A stretch of 64,000 bases of DNA from Chionis minor (lineage: Eukaryota > Chordata > Aves > Charadriiformes > Chionididae): contig VZSF01008207.1 of NCBI GenBank assembly GCA_013398295.1, positions 620,621-684,620 on the forward strand. Reading direction: 5' to 3'. Within the stretch, counting starts at the first letter, position 1. Each line of letters begins with the position of its first letter. Below, one piece after another: positions 1 through 11,289 of this stretch. The position numbers and the translations under genes were made by a program. A model generated the notes under the pieces. That model had not been told where the DNA came from. It searched no databases and was given only the letters and a program-made list of their open reading frames with translations.

Positions 1-3000
1 GTTTACTCCCAGGGAGCTGCATAACTCCCCTAGGAGTACTGTGTGCTTGCACTATGGCAAAATGTGAGAAACTGCATCTTAAAATCATCATACAGCAAAG
101 TGATTTGGAATATTTGTAGATGTTTCTAGAATACATTAGTTGATCACTCTCCCTCTATCTGCTGGCTACACACTTAAAATTATGTAGCGCAAATAGGAAC
201 AAAGTTTAGGTTGGATTGTACAAAGATTTCTGATGACAGGTTTAAGTGATGAAGTCATCCTGAGATGTACTAAGAAAGCCATATGTCAGGCCTTTCTCTC
301 CTATATACTAGCCTATTTAAAATAGATTTACATTTAAGGTCCGATATGAAACCCATTTAAGTTAATGGAAAGACTTTAATGCTCTTTGACTAAAATGCAT
401 GTACAAGATCACATATTTTCTGTGATTCTATTTCTGTAACTGCTTGGCAGGATTCACTATTCCTATACATTTCCAGCAAGGCTTCCTCCAATTTCTTTTG
501 TTATTATTATTTCCCCTCATGATAATATCACCCATCTTTTCTCTTCAGCATCTCTAAGGGCCTACCTGATGTTCCTACCAGCCAGCAGCTTAATTCTCTT
601 CTAAGAAGTGAGTTGTGTCTGACTCCCCAAACCCACCAGTCTGGCTTCTGAATGCAGCTGTAATTAAAAACAAAACAACAAACAAACCATGAGTTCTTCT
701 CTTTGCAAACAATCCAAGCCAGAACTTCCTAATTATGTCTGCCTATTGGTTGTGGGGGGTTTGTTTGTTTGTTTTGGTTTGGTTTTTTTTAATTCTTTGA
801 CTTTATACAGTATTTCAGTTTAAATTCTGGTGGACGTACATTGGCTTCATATGTGCTATTGTTGCCTCTTACTTCATGAAAGAGCAAAGATGTTTCCTGC
901 AGCAAAAACTGCTGGAATGCAGTGTGACAATAATTGATGTTTGCTGTATATACACAGTGGGTAGTATTTCTTTTCTGGATAGCAGTTTAGAATACCTTTG
1001 TAATTATTTTTTATCTATACAGAAGGCAAAGGCTTCCATAGTGTTAAGTTAGTGTGTTAACTGCTGTAGCTTCTTGTGAAATGTATTTCTAAGCCCTGCG
1101 ATCTGGTAAGAGGCAGATTCAAAATAAAACTATAAATTTGTTAGTTGCAAGGGTTAGAGAGAAGAGAAACAGTCATTGGAAACACCTGGATGTTGCAAAT
1201 CAGTCTGCATTTCAGTGAGCCATGCCAGACCCATGGAATGGACTGTTCTGAATATGGGAGTGTTTGTGATCCAGTTCTAGGACTTTTTTCCCTTTCTGTT
1301 TTTTTCTGTCTTTATTCATTCTCTCTTGAGCCCTTCTTCCCACCTCGTCTAAATTTTACCCTTCTTAAATTTTTACATAAACTTTACAATCTCTGACTAG
1401 CAATGAAGAACTCAGTAAGACCCAGAATTTGGCACTGGCAGAAGTTTGTGGTCACCTCTTAAAAGTTTAAGTCCAGTTGTAGAGAACAAAGTAATGGTAA
1501 GGAATGTCTGGAGAACAGTTACACAACAGCTGTGTTTTCACATACTGCATAGCACTCACAGGTGCAAAGTCAACACTTACCAACAACTACCACAAAATCA
1601 TGTTGTGAATATCCTACACATAATTACAGTCACCATTACTAGAATATTGCAGAAATTGTTGGAATGTTTTTTCAGTAACTACGATCTTCTGTTTGCTTGC
1701 TTCTTTTTCTGATTTTAATGGTAACTTTGGTATATTTCTGGAAAGTAGATTAGTATTGCTTTGTTTGTAATCCTGAGAGTTCTGCTGCACTTTATGCCTT
1801 ACTGTAATTATGCCTAATAGATGAAATGCAGTAGCTTTGTAAAGATTGTTCATATCCCTGCCAGATACTTGGCTGACATAAACATGTATCTAGTTTATTT
1901 AACATGATTAAATACCTGAAATACTAAAATTCTTATACAGCAATTCACAACAGCCAAGGATTGCACGATTACTGGAGAGACACTGCATTTTATGAGACAG
2001 CCTTGGTTTGATGTACACCCCACACTAGGTAGCACTAATGGGCTGTGATCCAGTAGCCTCCTTTCTCCTCCTCCCCTCTAAAAAGGGGTGGGTGAAGATT
2101 TGATAATCCCTAGTTCCCATTCAGTAAAGAATAAAATGAGGCATTTTATTTATTTCCCATCTAACTGATTTGCTTTCCTGCGTTTGAACCAGAGAAAGCC
2201 AGTAGCACACTGAGGAGAGTACACCACTAGGGCTGTACCCAAGCTGGCAGAGTTTCCTTTACTTCCCTTCCAGCTCAATCTTGTTTCCTCTCCGCATTGA
2301 CACAGAGGCCATGAATTGGAGCCCATTGCAATTGATGACAAGGTTGATAACCTTAAACAGTCACTGGTTTTAATTACTAGAAAAGGTTTCCTTCCATTTC
2401 CTTGCATAACTATGCTCTCCCTGCTCCTGTTGTTGGTTCCAATTCTGATAGTCTAAGGCCACCTCTGGGTCCAGGAAGCACTGAGCTACTTCATGCTGCA
2501 GCTGGACAAAAAATGGGAGAAAAAAATAAGCCTGAGTTCTACGTAATAGTGAGATTTTTATAAGCTAGCCAGGAAGACAGTGATACGGGACCATGCAAAT
2601 TAAGAAGTTTAGTGGGTACCATTCTATATGGAAGCTCTGAAGACAGGGATTCATCACACCTTCTGCAAGTGTAGATTGCCACATCGATTTAATTACTTAA
2701 GACCCGTCCCATGAAACTTGAGGCACTAAAATGTGACATCTCTAGAGGTCTATTGAGATCTTTGGTGAACTAAAAAGTTGCTCTGTAGAGTTGCCCTTTA
2801 GGGTTGACCAGCTCTTTTCACTGATGTGACTCCAGGGACCCAAGGGAGGTTATACTTCCAAAGCGGGCATTGCTTATTGAAGACTTTTCTGTGTAAAGCT
2901 AGACTGATGGAAATCAATGGGAAATTACCTCTCCATGTCCAGACAGCTATTAAGCTGGAAGAAGGTTCCTAATTACAATCATTTAGCATAAATATTTCTT

Positions 3001-6000
3001 TTCAAGAATGGGAAACTGAGCTGACAAGCTGACAGATACTGCAGACTCTGTGTGTCAACAGGAGGAAGGGGAGGGAGAAAAAGTGGGAAGGTAGGAAATG
3101 TCATTACATTCTCATTCTTCAAATTAATACTTTGAGGAATAATTTGTCAATTGCTCATTGTTCTAATGAACCCCTGCTCTTGGTTATGATAAATACTAAA
3201 TTATATGGTAATCTTTCCTTTGCTTTCACTGACAAAGTTTTCTGTATTGACAAGACACATTGTGGTTTTTTTATATGTAAAGCAAAAGCAGAGGATTTCC
3301 TGCAATGCTGCAAAGTGCTCTGAGCTGGTGAGCCTAAAGCAGAGATGCTTATGGTAAAGCACTGCAGAACACAGTTGATTAGAGCATTGAATTAACTATG
3401 CTCTCGTGTTCTCTCTCTCTCTCATCATCTTGTTCGTTCTTTCAGCCTTCTATTTCACCCTTTCAATCTGTACATTATTGTTTTCTTGTCCAGAAGTTTT
3501 TTTGAGAATTCAGCACAAGTGCCAGCTCTTGGCTTTCGTCAGAAAACAAGCCCCAGCATTCTGCTCCAGCAAGTCCCAACAAATCCCGCTCATGGTGGCT
3601 TCTTCAGGTCAGGCTCTAACAGTCCATGCAGATTAAATGAATGTTGAAAAATACAGAAGAACTGTATAAAACTATGATTTTTAGTGTTTATTTCCCCATG
3701 AAATGACATCACTGCTGTGAGAGTAGCAATCAGACCTAGGAGTTCTCTTTCTAAAGGCAGGGTTGAACTTAAAGACCCAACACAGTCAGGTCAAAGGGTA
3801 CGAAGTGAAATCAAAGTCAAGGTTAAGGCTGCTTCTGCAGGCCTGTGATGGGAAGTAGAACCACATCCAAGCTTGTGCTAAAGCACCTCTCCCTACCCAT
3901 ACTGTCTCCAGCCACTGCCTTTAGTCATGGGGCACAAGAGGATTATATGGTACTGCCTCAAGGCTGAACAGCAAAGACCACGTTTACGTTTGTGCCAGCA
4001 ACCTGAAGTTTCTGTGTTGGGATGAATCAGATACTTCCTCTGGTTGGGAGGCTTTTCTGGTTGGGAAGCTCAGATGTCCACATGCACATCAAAGCCTGAA
4101 GCTGAGCTCTCGCAGTATGAACCACTCACTGTGCATGTGACCGAAAGGGTAGGTCATTGGCAGTAGGGACTAGTAGCAGGCTCTCTGGCATAAATATTTG
4201 AATGAGCCTTCACTGTCTGCACTAACACGTTCACTGCTATTAATGCAAGTGCTTTAAAAAACTTAAATCTCCGTAGAATCATAATTTGCTCCTGTGAATT
4301 GCTAGCTATGTGTGAAAATTTTAGCATTTTCTGACGGCAAGGCTAGTTCTGCCCTTGGATGTACCACGTTATTTTCCTACTGATGTGAGACAAGCAAGTA
4401 AATGTTTCTTGGAAGCAAATAATATCAAACTGAAGAATGGAGTATATTGTGAATATGCACTTCCAGTCATATACCTGCATTCATTTTGAGGCCTGGTAGA
4501 ATGAGCCTTTTATTATCACTATTATGATAGTGATATACACTATCATAATAAGGGAATGTGTCTTTTGAGGGCATTTCTGATCTTATTGTCACTTAGAGCT
4601 ACAGTAATAGTAAGACTCCTATTCTTGTGGATGCTTGTACCAGCAATATCATGCTGTACCTCATACCCAGACACCATAAATGGCTGACCTGAAGTTATAA
4701 CTGGCAAATAGAAGCAGGGAATCAATGGGCTTTCACCTTGTACTTATTTTTTAATTCAAAACTCTCTTGACTAATACTCCAGAGCAAACTTCTGTTAGAG
4801 GTTCTTTTCAGTTATTTTAGAGCTTCTTCTGCAACCTCTGGCATGAACTGGGGTTTCTGCAGTCAGGACTGTGTGCAGTCCTTGCACTCATGCAGATCCT
4901 CATTGATTTTAGCAGACATTGTGTGGCTCTGAGGGTCCATTTGCATGAACTGCTGGTAGAAAACTCGTATCTTTTAAGAACTTTAAAATTTACTGTGTTT
5001 TGTTCTGTATCTGAAGACAGGATGTTCTGCTGGCCATACGTAAAAGCTTGTGAATAGAGTGTATGTTACTAGCTAGCAAAAATCCATTTTAATGAGCTTT
5101 TAAAGTATAAACAAGATGTGTTTCCTTAGTTTTCAAATTCCCTTGGCCCTGTATGATATTCTACTAGGCAGACCATGGGTGATGGGTTAAAAGAAGATGG
5201 TGCTCTGAGCCTCCTTACGGACAAGATTCGTATCTGCAGCACAATGCCTTTGGAGCTGCCATACTAATGTATATGACTGAAAAATTCCAGTCTCTACACA
5301 TGACTTTTGACCACAGCGGTTGTCCTCCTCTAGCTCCCGCATGGCCAGGACTGCTCCCATTCACCTCCTGCGGTGTGCTGGGTTGAGATGCCCTGGTGTG
5401 GGCTGACCTTTTGACAGAGACTCCACAACACCGTCATGAGGGTCTGTCAGAAGGCTTCAAACTTCCATGACAACCAGCATCCTTGGCCATAATTAAAAAT
5501 TGCAACGGTGTGTGAAAAAGTGAAGTTAGTGACCTCCTATTGTTCAATAGTTTTATTCCAGGTATTCATAACACGTATAATAAAATTGTATTTCCAATAT
5601 CAATAGCATTCTAGTAAGGCATCCGATGCATAGTTTTGGGGGAAAACCCAAAAAATCTTCCAGGAAGTCACTATCACGTGGGAATGAGATTAAAACTCTT
5701 TTCTTGGGTTTGCTGTTTAGTAAATTTAACATTCATTATTTAAGAAGCATCGTTCTCTTTTTGCACAATTAATACTTAGATATTGATACTTAATATACTG
5801 GGAATATTGTTTTCTAGTATCAAGCTACCTCCAACAGTAAAAATTGCACATATACATAAATGTAACAAGCACATTAACCTAAACCATAGCTCTTTTTAAT
5901 AACTGCCAGTGTTTAATTGTCCCAATTAAAAAGCAACATTCTGTAGCAAGCAGATGATGAAAGCACTGAACAAAGCTCCCAATCTTTCAACAACAATGAA

Positions 6001-7890
6001 AATAAAAGAAATAATAAAATAGAAATATGTTCTTTACAATGCTTCTACAGCCATTACTTAAGACATAGTTTAATTTACTTGGGAGAATGCTAATATGAAT
6101 TCTTCTAATTCTTACTTTTAAAGAAGCATATAAACAACTCCTGAATAAAAATCTATTTCTATATGTGAAAATACCATGAGAAGATCATGACAATCCCAGT
6201 AATCTTACACCAACAGTGTCCAGAGTTTCTGATATTTTATAGGTGAAAGAAAGAAAGAACAACATAGAGCTTATACCTGTGAAATATTTGAATAAATACC
6301 TTGTGATTTATATGTATGAGAATATAAATGAAATTATATTTCTTTTGCATAATTTGAAGGAGAGAACTTGTCTTCCCTCCAAAATAACCTGTTCCAATAA
6401 AATGAATATAAAACAAGGCTACAAATACATGGTTATGACAAACAAGTATTTTCTGCAGTGAAATTATGTATCTTGGAAAGCTCATATTGAATATAGTGTA
6501 AATGCAGTGGCAGAAATTTCACAAAGAATTCTGTCTTTTACTAAACTGATTAAGGTTGTGGGATTTTCTGTTGATGTTCCTATAATTAATTTTTTTCTTA
6601 CTTTGCTTGTAGGGGAAAATAATTTTGTAATTCTCTGATAAAATTATTCTGACACTGCAGGGGTATTGCCTTACATAACAAAATCAATAGCTTGAAGTAT
6701 TATAAATGATCTGGTAACTGCCCTGAAGAGCTGTATTCTATCACTTCTCCTCATTTTCCCACTGGAAAGTAATGAGTTTCCAAGACCATACTTACAGTTC
6801 AGTCCTTTATTTCCATACTCCCTATGAGATAGGTCTGAAAATGTGAGGCCCATCATTAAGAAATTAAGGTCTCTGTTTCCATAAAGGCTTAACTCATTAG
6901 TTCACTTGGCTTGTCAAGAAGTGTAGTTAGGGCAAAATGTAGATCTACAGTTAAAAAGACTTTACCTCAACTTGTTATTCTTAGAGATAAATTTGCTTGG
7001 AGTCCCTGCGTAAGTACAAAGCCCAACTAAGTTCTGTGCATGAACAAGACTCACCTATGTGGTTGTCTCTAGTAGGCTAGGACTTATTTGAAACAGACAA
7101 TTTACAACAAAGAAGGAACGCAGGCAAAGAAGGAAGCCAGTAGCTGGTGTGATTTGACAGCTTGATTACAGCTAGAGCATAACCTCAAGAAGCTGGGGAT
7201 TTGGATTCAAACCAAACAATTCTACATGTATCTATAGTTTACTGCCTATCAGGACCAAGGCAAGATTAAATAAATTTTGTTTGCTTAATGAAAAAAGAAC
7301 ATCCTGACACAGTGAACAGCACAAAAGTGACTAATCCATCTCTATCTTCCCCAGTGAATATTATTCCTTACACTGTTTGCTTTTCTAGAATATTTTTTTC
7401 ATAGTCTGAAGCAATAATTGCATATGTAACTACAAGCATAAAATATGTATACGAAAACTGAGCTAGTAATTTACAGCCTATCAATGCAATAAATATCTCT
7501 TGGCTTTTGGTGAATCACTAATCTGAAAACTTCTTTTCCCCCACTTTGTGTGTTTCTCTAAACTGATCACCAAATGTCTGAGGGGAACAGTTCTTGATTT
7601 GGAGGTGTTTCTCTGATTAGTTGATCGCACCTGTCTGACTGGCACAAATTCCACCTGTTTAACTGTGCACCTCGGCAGCGGGATAGCTCCCTAAGCTAAG
7701 AGTGCAATTTCTCCGAGTGCAGTTTCTCAACAAGTTTTCTTAGGCAAAACAAGTTGAGAACACAATTTCTGCGGGACTCATTTTATGGATGTTGTGCGTG
7801 TGAACAGTCCTGCTGGGGAACCAGTTAGCCATAACAAGTTACTGAGAACCACAGCAAAAGAGTCATAAGAAACAACCTGGAGCAAATTCC
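1..7890. other. AT-rich non-coding DNA left of the CpG island
   Basis: Only short chance reading frames (under about 90 codons) occur here, with no recognisable protein motif and no convincing acceptor-exon-donor arrangement. The base composition is AT-rich and CpG is rare, as is usual for avian intergenic or intronic DNA. A short perfect hairpin at 4520-4550 and a few T-rich or G/T-rich runs (around 750-790) are the only structures I noticed. If the minus-strand donor in the island is real, this stretch would be first-intron sequence of a leftward gene; that is inference only. Confidence 0.7.
4520..4550. repeat. Perfect 13-bp inverted repeat with 5-bp loop
   Basis: The arms tattatgatagtg and cactatcataata are exact reverse complements separated by atata. 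The composition is AT-rich, so a chance origin or a small decayed mobile-element remnant are both possible. No coding sequence lies next to it. Confidence 0.6.
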
Positions 7891-8484
7891 TTTAAAAGAT
7901 GCCGTTTGTTAACAGGTTTTCTGTCAGCTCCTGCGTGCGTTTGGCCCAGGAAAGTTTGGAGGCCCTAGGCAAGGCTTCCCCCGGCTGCTGGCACCCGGTG
8001 GGGAGCGGCACTCTGTTCGGGGACGGTTCCAACAGAGAAAGGCAGCCGTTTCTGGCGCGGGGACACCGGCGGGGGGTTCCCCCGGTCCTCCCAACGCAGG
8101 GCCCCCATCTAAAGCCCCCGGCCGGTGCCCTGCCCGCCGCGCTCCCGCCGCGCTCCCGCCGCCTCGCCGCTGACCCGGGTGCTGACGCCGCCGCTCCCGC
8201 CGCTGTCCGCGGTGCTGAAGCGGGGCCGGGCCGGGCGGTGCGCGGAGCGGCCCGGGAGAGGGGGAGAGGGCGGCTGGGGGGCACGGCTGGCGCAGCAACC
8301 GCCAGCCGTCAGGAGCTCGCCCTGAAGCGGCTTCCTCCTCCTGTCGAGGTCGGAGAAGAGGCTACGGGCAAGGCTAGTCGGGGACACCGGGCTTGTTGAG
8401 CCGTGTGAGCCCCTTCCCCACCGCCGTCCCCCGGCCCTTCGCCGCACCCTTTCACCACGAGAGGAAAGTTTTGTCTGTGGTATC

Positions 8485-9106
8485 TTTCTCCCAGCCTTTG
8501 GGACCGGACCTGGCCGGGAAGGCGCGGCGGCGGAGGCCGGGGGAGGGGAAAGGGGGAGTTATCTCCTACTTATTTATTTATTTAGCTCTTTCCTCCCTCA
8601 GGTCGCCATGGTGATACCGAGCTCGCTCTCCCTCCGATCAAGAGGAGACGGGCACCCCTTCGTGAGCAGCACCCCCTCGCCTCCTCTTCCTTCCCCTCCC
8701 CACCTCTCTCGCCTCTTCCTCGGCGGAAGCTCTCTCTCCTCCCTGGCCGTCCAGCGGGGCCGGGGGGGCGCCGCCCCCTCAACCTGGCTCTGGTTCCTTT
8801 CATCCCGGCCCCGGCAGCTCTCAGCAATACCCCGACTCCCCTCAGCCTCGCCCCGGCTGCCCTCAGCGCTCCTCGCCTCAGCCCAGCGCGACCCCAGCTC
8901 CCCGCAGCGCAGCCGCCCCCCGCTGTCCTCCCAGAGGAGGAGTGAGACGGGAGCAGCCAAAACAGCATCCCCCTCCACCCCCGCTTTGAAGTTCTTCCCG
9001 GCTTCGGCGCTGCCGCTGGAGCGCCGCTGGGGAGGGGGCGGCCGGGCGGGACGTCGTCCCCGGTCGCCCCCGCCCGCGGGTGCCCGCTGTCGAGCCCCGA
9101 GGCGAG
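8485..9106 (+). repeat. 622-bp direct repeat, copy 1 (probable contig-end overlap)
   Basis: This block recurs at an offset of exactly 983 bases as 9468-10089. Landmarks match throughout: the opening tttctcccagcctttggg, the ATTTA run, the gccATGG context and the closing gagccccgaggcgag. Long open frames translate identically in both copies. The block stops right at a single N at 9107. An identical repeat bounded by Ns is the signature of two contig ends that overlap but were not merged, rather than a biological duplication. Confidence 0.9.
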
Positions 9107-9107
9107 N

Positions 9108-9118
9108 GCGGGTAAGTA
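9108..9118 (+). other. Candidate plus-strand splice donor
   Basis: GCGG|GTAAGTAAG matches the U1 donor consensus well, with the intron starting at 9112. It lies at the extreme left end of the isolated fragment, so the exon that would precede it is missing or out of order. It competes with the minus-strand donor 120 bp away; both cannot be judged without RNA evidence. Confidence 0.25.
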
Positions 9119-9235
9119 AGATGGGGGGGGCTGGAGAAACGCGGCGGCAACGAGCCGTAAGGGCACAGGCACCAAAACGCAAGCCCGGAGCCAGCACCTC
9201 CTCGTCCTCCCTTCGGGCAACCCTCCCTGCCTTAC

Positions 9236-9466
9236 CTGGCGGCGGCACGCTGCTCTCACTCCATGCCGGCTCCCCGCGGGACGGGGCAGGGCGGCGCTGC
9301 CCGGCTCTGCACCGGCACCGGCTCCGTCTCCGTCTCCGTCTCCCAGCCGGTGGGTGCGTGCGCGCGTGTGAGCGCCGCTGGCTGTCACACGGCCCCGAGG
9401 ATGCTGTCGGGCGTCTCCATTTCCCGCGCCGCTTGCCCACCTCTCCGCGCCGCTCCGCCGCCGCCG
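9236..9466 (-). other. Candidate non-coding first exon (minus strand), unidentified gene
   Basis: Read on the minus strand, GC-rich 5'-UTR-like sequence runs leftward and ends at 9236 with GCCAG|GTAAGG, a near-ideal splice donor. It contains short upstream-type reading frames, including a start codon at about 9426 followed after ten more codons by a stop, and ATG-GAG-TGA close to the donor. A GGAGAC triple repeat lies at about 9326-9345. If this fragment really joins to 10451 onward, the exon would extend into that sequence. No protein can be recognised, and without transcript data this remains a prediction. Confidence 0.3.
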
Positions 9467-9467
9467 N

Positions 9468-10089
9468 TTTCTCCCAGCCTTTGGGACCGGACCTGGCCGG
9501 GAAGGCGCGGCGGCGGAGGCCGGGGGAGGGGAAAGGGGGAGTTATCTCCTACTTATTTATTTATTTAGCTCTTTCCTCCCTCAGGTCGCCATGGTGATAC
9601 CGAGCTCGCTCTCCCTCCGATCAAGAGGAGACGGGCACCCCTTCGTGAGCAGCACCCCCTCGCCTCCTCTTCCTTCCCCTCCCCACCTCTCTCGCCTCTT
9701 CCTCGGCGGAAGCTCTCTCTCCTCCCTGGCCGTCCAGCGGGGCCGGGGGGGCGCCGCCCCCTCAACCTGGCTCTGGTTCCTTTCATCCCGGCCCCGGCAG
9801 CTCTCAGCAATACCCCGACTCCCCTCAGCCTCGCCCCGGCTGCCCTCAGCGCTCCTCGCCTCAGCCCAGCGCGACCCCAGCTCCCCGCAGCGCAGCCGCC
9901 CCCCGCTGTCCTCCCAGAGGAGGAGTGAGACGGGAGCAGCCAAAACAGCATCCCCCTCCACCCCCGCTTTGAAGTTCTTCCCGGCTTCGGCGCTGCCGCT
10001 GGAGCGCCGCTGGGGAGGGGGCGGCCGGGCGGGACGTCGTCCCCGGTCGCCCCCGCCCGCGGGTGCCCGCTGTCGAGCCCCGAGGCGAG
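9468..10089 (+). repeat. 622-bp direct repeat, copy 2 (continues into unique sequence)
   Basis: This is identical by inspection to 8485-9106. After 10089 this copy continues uninterrupted into unique island sequence up to the 70-N gap, whereas copy 1 has unique sequence only on its left. The merged order is therefore ...8484, the shared block once, then 10090-10380. Confidence 0.9.
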
Positions 10090-10380
10090 GGGAGGCCGGC
10101 GTAACCCCCGCCCCGTCGCGGAGGCAGCTCTCTGCCCGAAGGCCGGGGCTTCCATGCGGGAGGCTTCCACGACGGCAGCTGGAAACGGGGCCCCCCGGGG
10201 CCGGCTTGGTCCCACCGCCGTGTCCCTCTCGGCCGCGGCTCCCCCGCCGCCAGCTCGCCGCTTACCCAGCGGAAAGCGGCCGAGGCTGCTCGCCCCCCGG
10301 TTACATAAGGAACGCACCCCGTATCCCCCGGCACTGCCGCTGGGGCTGCCGGGGGGCTTGATGAAGGGCGTTTGTGGGGG

Positions 10381-10450
10381 NNNNNNNNNNNNNNNNNNNN
10401 NNNNNNNNNNNNNNNNNNNNNNNNNNNNNNNNNNNNNNNNNNNNNNNNNN
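10381..10450. other. Assembly gap, 70 N
   Basis: This is a run of 70 undetermined bases within the CpG island. The sequence to its right begins with the same 27 bases that end the fragment at 9108-9466, so the missing sequence is probably at least partly present at that misplaced location. Confidence 0.99.
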
Positions 10451-10618
10451 CCTCTCCGCGCCGCTCCGCCGCCGCCGCGCAGACGGCTACGCCGGGGCAG
10501 CGGCACCCGCCGGGCTGCCGGGGCTCCGCTCCGGGCCGCTTCGCGCCGCTCGCAGCGAGAGCTTGGCAGAGGGGCGACCGGACGGCCGCGGCGGCGCCGC
10601 GCGTGTCTGCGTGTCTCC

Positions 10619-10637
10619 GTGTGTGTGTGTGTGTGTG
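10619..10637. repeat. (GT)n microsatellite in the CpG island
   Basis: There is an uninterrupted GT run of about nine and a half units, preceded by looser GTGTCT and CGTGT units. It may be a length polymorphism. On the minus strand it is an (AC)n tract. Confidence 0.9.
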
Positions 10638-10832
10638 CCCAAATCCCATCCTTCCGTTTGAAGTCTCATCCCGGGGATGCCCCAGGGCTGTTTCTGCGGC
10701 TCCCGTTTGGTGGGAGATTTGGAAATGATTTTCCCCGCCGTGACTTTTGGAGCAGGTTTTTTGCTGCGTGACGCGGGGACGGGGCTCAAGGCTGACCCCG
10801 GCCATGCTGGTGAGCTCCCGTGTCGCATCCAC

Positions 10833-10833
10833 N
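10833..10833. other. Single undetermined base
   Basis: One N lies between gtcgcatccac and ccggcagcgcc. Unlike the Ns at 9107, 9467 and 34141, I see no repeated sequence on its two sides. It may be a contig join or an uncalled base. Confidence 0.9.
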
Positions 10834-10954
10834 CCGGCAGCGCCACCTGCGGGCAGCGCAGGGCGGCGGGGGCGGCACGCTGCTTCCGCGGGGGCGGCCC
10901 TGCCCGCTGCCTGCACCGCCTCCCCCCCCGACTCCCCGCCCCAAGGCTGCCGCT

Positions 10955-10981
10955 GGGCGGGGGGCGAGGCGGGGAGCGGGG
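10955..10981 (+). other. Potential G-quadruplex in the island
   Basis: Four G-runs (3, 6, 4 and 4 bases) are separated by loops of 1, 6 and 3 bases, which satisfies the usual intramolecular quadruplex pattern. Similar G-rich stretches follow at about 11000-11020. Such sequences are common at GC-rich promoters and also cause sequencing dropouts, which fits the gaps nearby. Confidence 0.5.
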
Positions 10982-11214
10982 CCCAGCGGAGGTGTGACGG
11001 CGGGGGGGAGGTGGGGGCGCCCCCACCGGAGGGCTCTGTCGCCTCCCGTGTGGGTGGGTGACACGGCGGGTGTGGGAGGGGGCGAGGCCGGGGGTCTCTC
11101 AACCCCGGAGTGCGGGCACCAGCTCCCGCAGCCTCTCGCCCCGCCGCCTGTCTCGGGACCGTCCCGCCTTTCCCGTGAGCGCCCTCCCCGGCGGGGCGTC
11201 CCGAGGAGCCACAG

Positions 11215-11232
11215 GTGTGTCCAGGTGAGCGG
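11215..11232 (+). other. Candidate plus-strand splice donor at island edge
   Basis: GTCCAG|GTGAGC is a strong donor match, with the intron starting at 11225 near the right edge of the CpG island. This is where the first intron of a rightward gene would be expected to begin. The sequence before it has no convincing coding frame, so any such exon would be 5'-UTR. Confidence 0.25.
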
Positions 11233-11289
11233 CGGAGGCCCGGGTTTGTGTCCCGCAGCACTTCTCTGGTGCATGCTAAGGGCCGATCT

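Larger units (their letters stand above)
9108..9466. other. Short island fragment between Ns, probably misplaced
   Basis: This piece is isolated by single Ns at 9107 and 9467 and separates the two copies of the 622-bp block. Its last 27 bases (9440-9466) are identical to the first 27 bases after the 70-N gap (10451-10477), in the same orientation. It therefore most likely belongs inside or beside the gap at 10381-10450, immediately left of 10451. It carries a candidate minus-strand exon end (CCAG|GTAAGG, intron starting at 9235) and a candidate plus-strand donor (GCGG|GTAAGT, intron starting at 9112). Confidence 0.75.
7930..11270. promoter_or_regulatory. Large CpG island, probable promoter region
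   Basis: From about 7.93 kb the sequence switches abruptly from AT-rich to very GC-rich DNA with dense CpG, repeated CCGCCG and GGGCGG (Sp1-like) motifs and G-runs, then returns to AT-rich sequence near 11.28 kb. This is the only CpG island in the window and in birds such islands usually mark the 5' end of a broadly or developmentally expressed gene. Splice-donor-like sites occur on both strands (minus strand at 9235, plus strand at 9112 and 11225), so transcription could run either way or both. A TAAATAAATA-type AT-rich element (minus strand) sits at 8571-8584 and again in the duplicate at 9554-9567. I cannot name the gene. As written the island is interrupted by an unmerged duplication, single Ns and a 70-N gap, so its length and internal order are unreliable. 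Confidence 0.85.

Noticed and set aside
8598..9440. 280-codon minus-strand frame across the island
   Set aside because: GC-driven open frame that runs through the N at 9107, where two fragments appear wrongly joined, so it is not a real contiguous frame.
9591..10361. 256-codon plus-strand frame with a good gccATGG start context (also begun at 8608 in the other copy)
   Set aside because: It lies wholly in the CpG island, where stops are rare in all frames. Overlapping minus-strand frames are just as long. The predicted protein is low-complexity Pro/Ser/Arg/Ala with no domain. Its second occurrence is the unmerged overlap.
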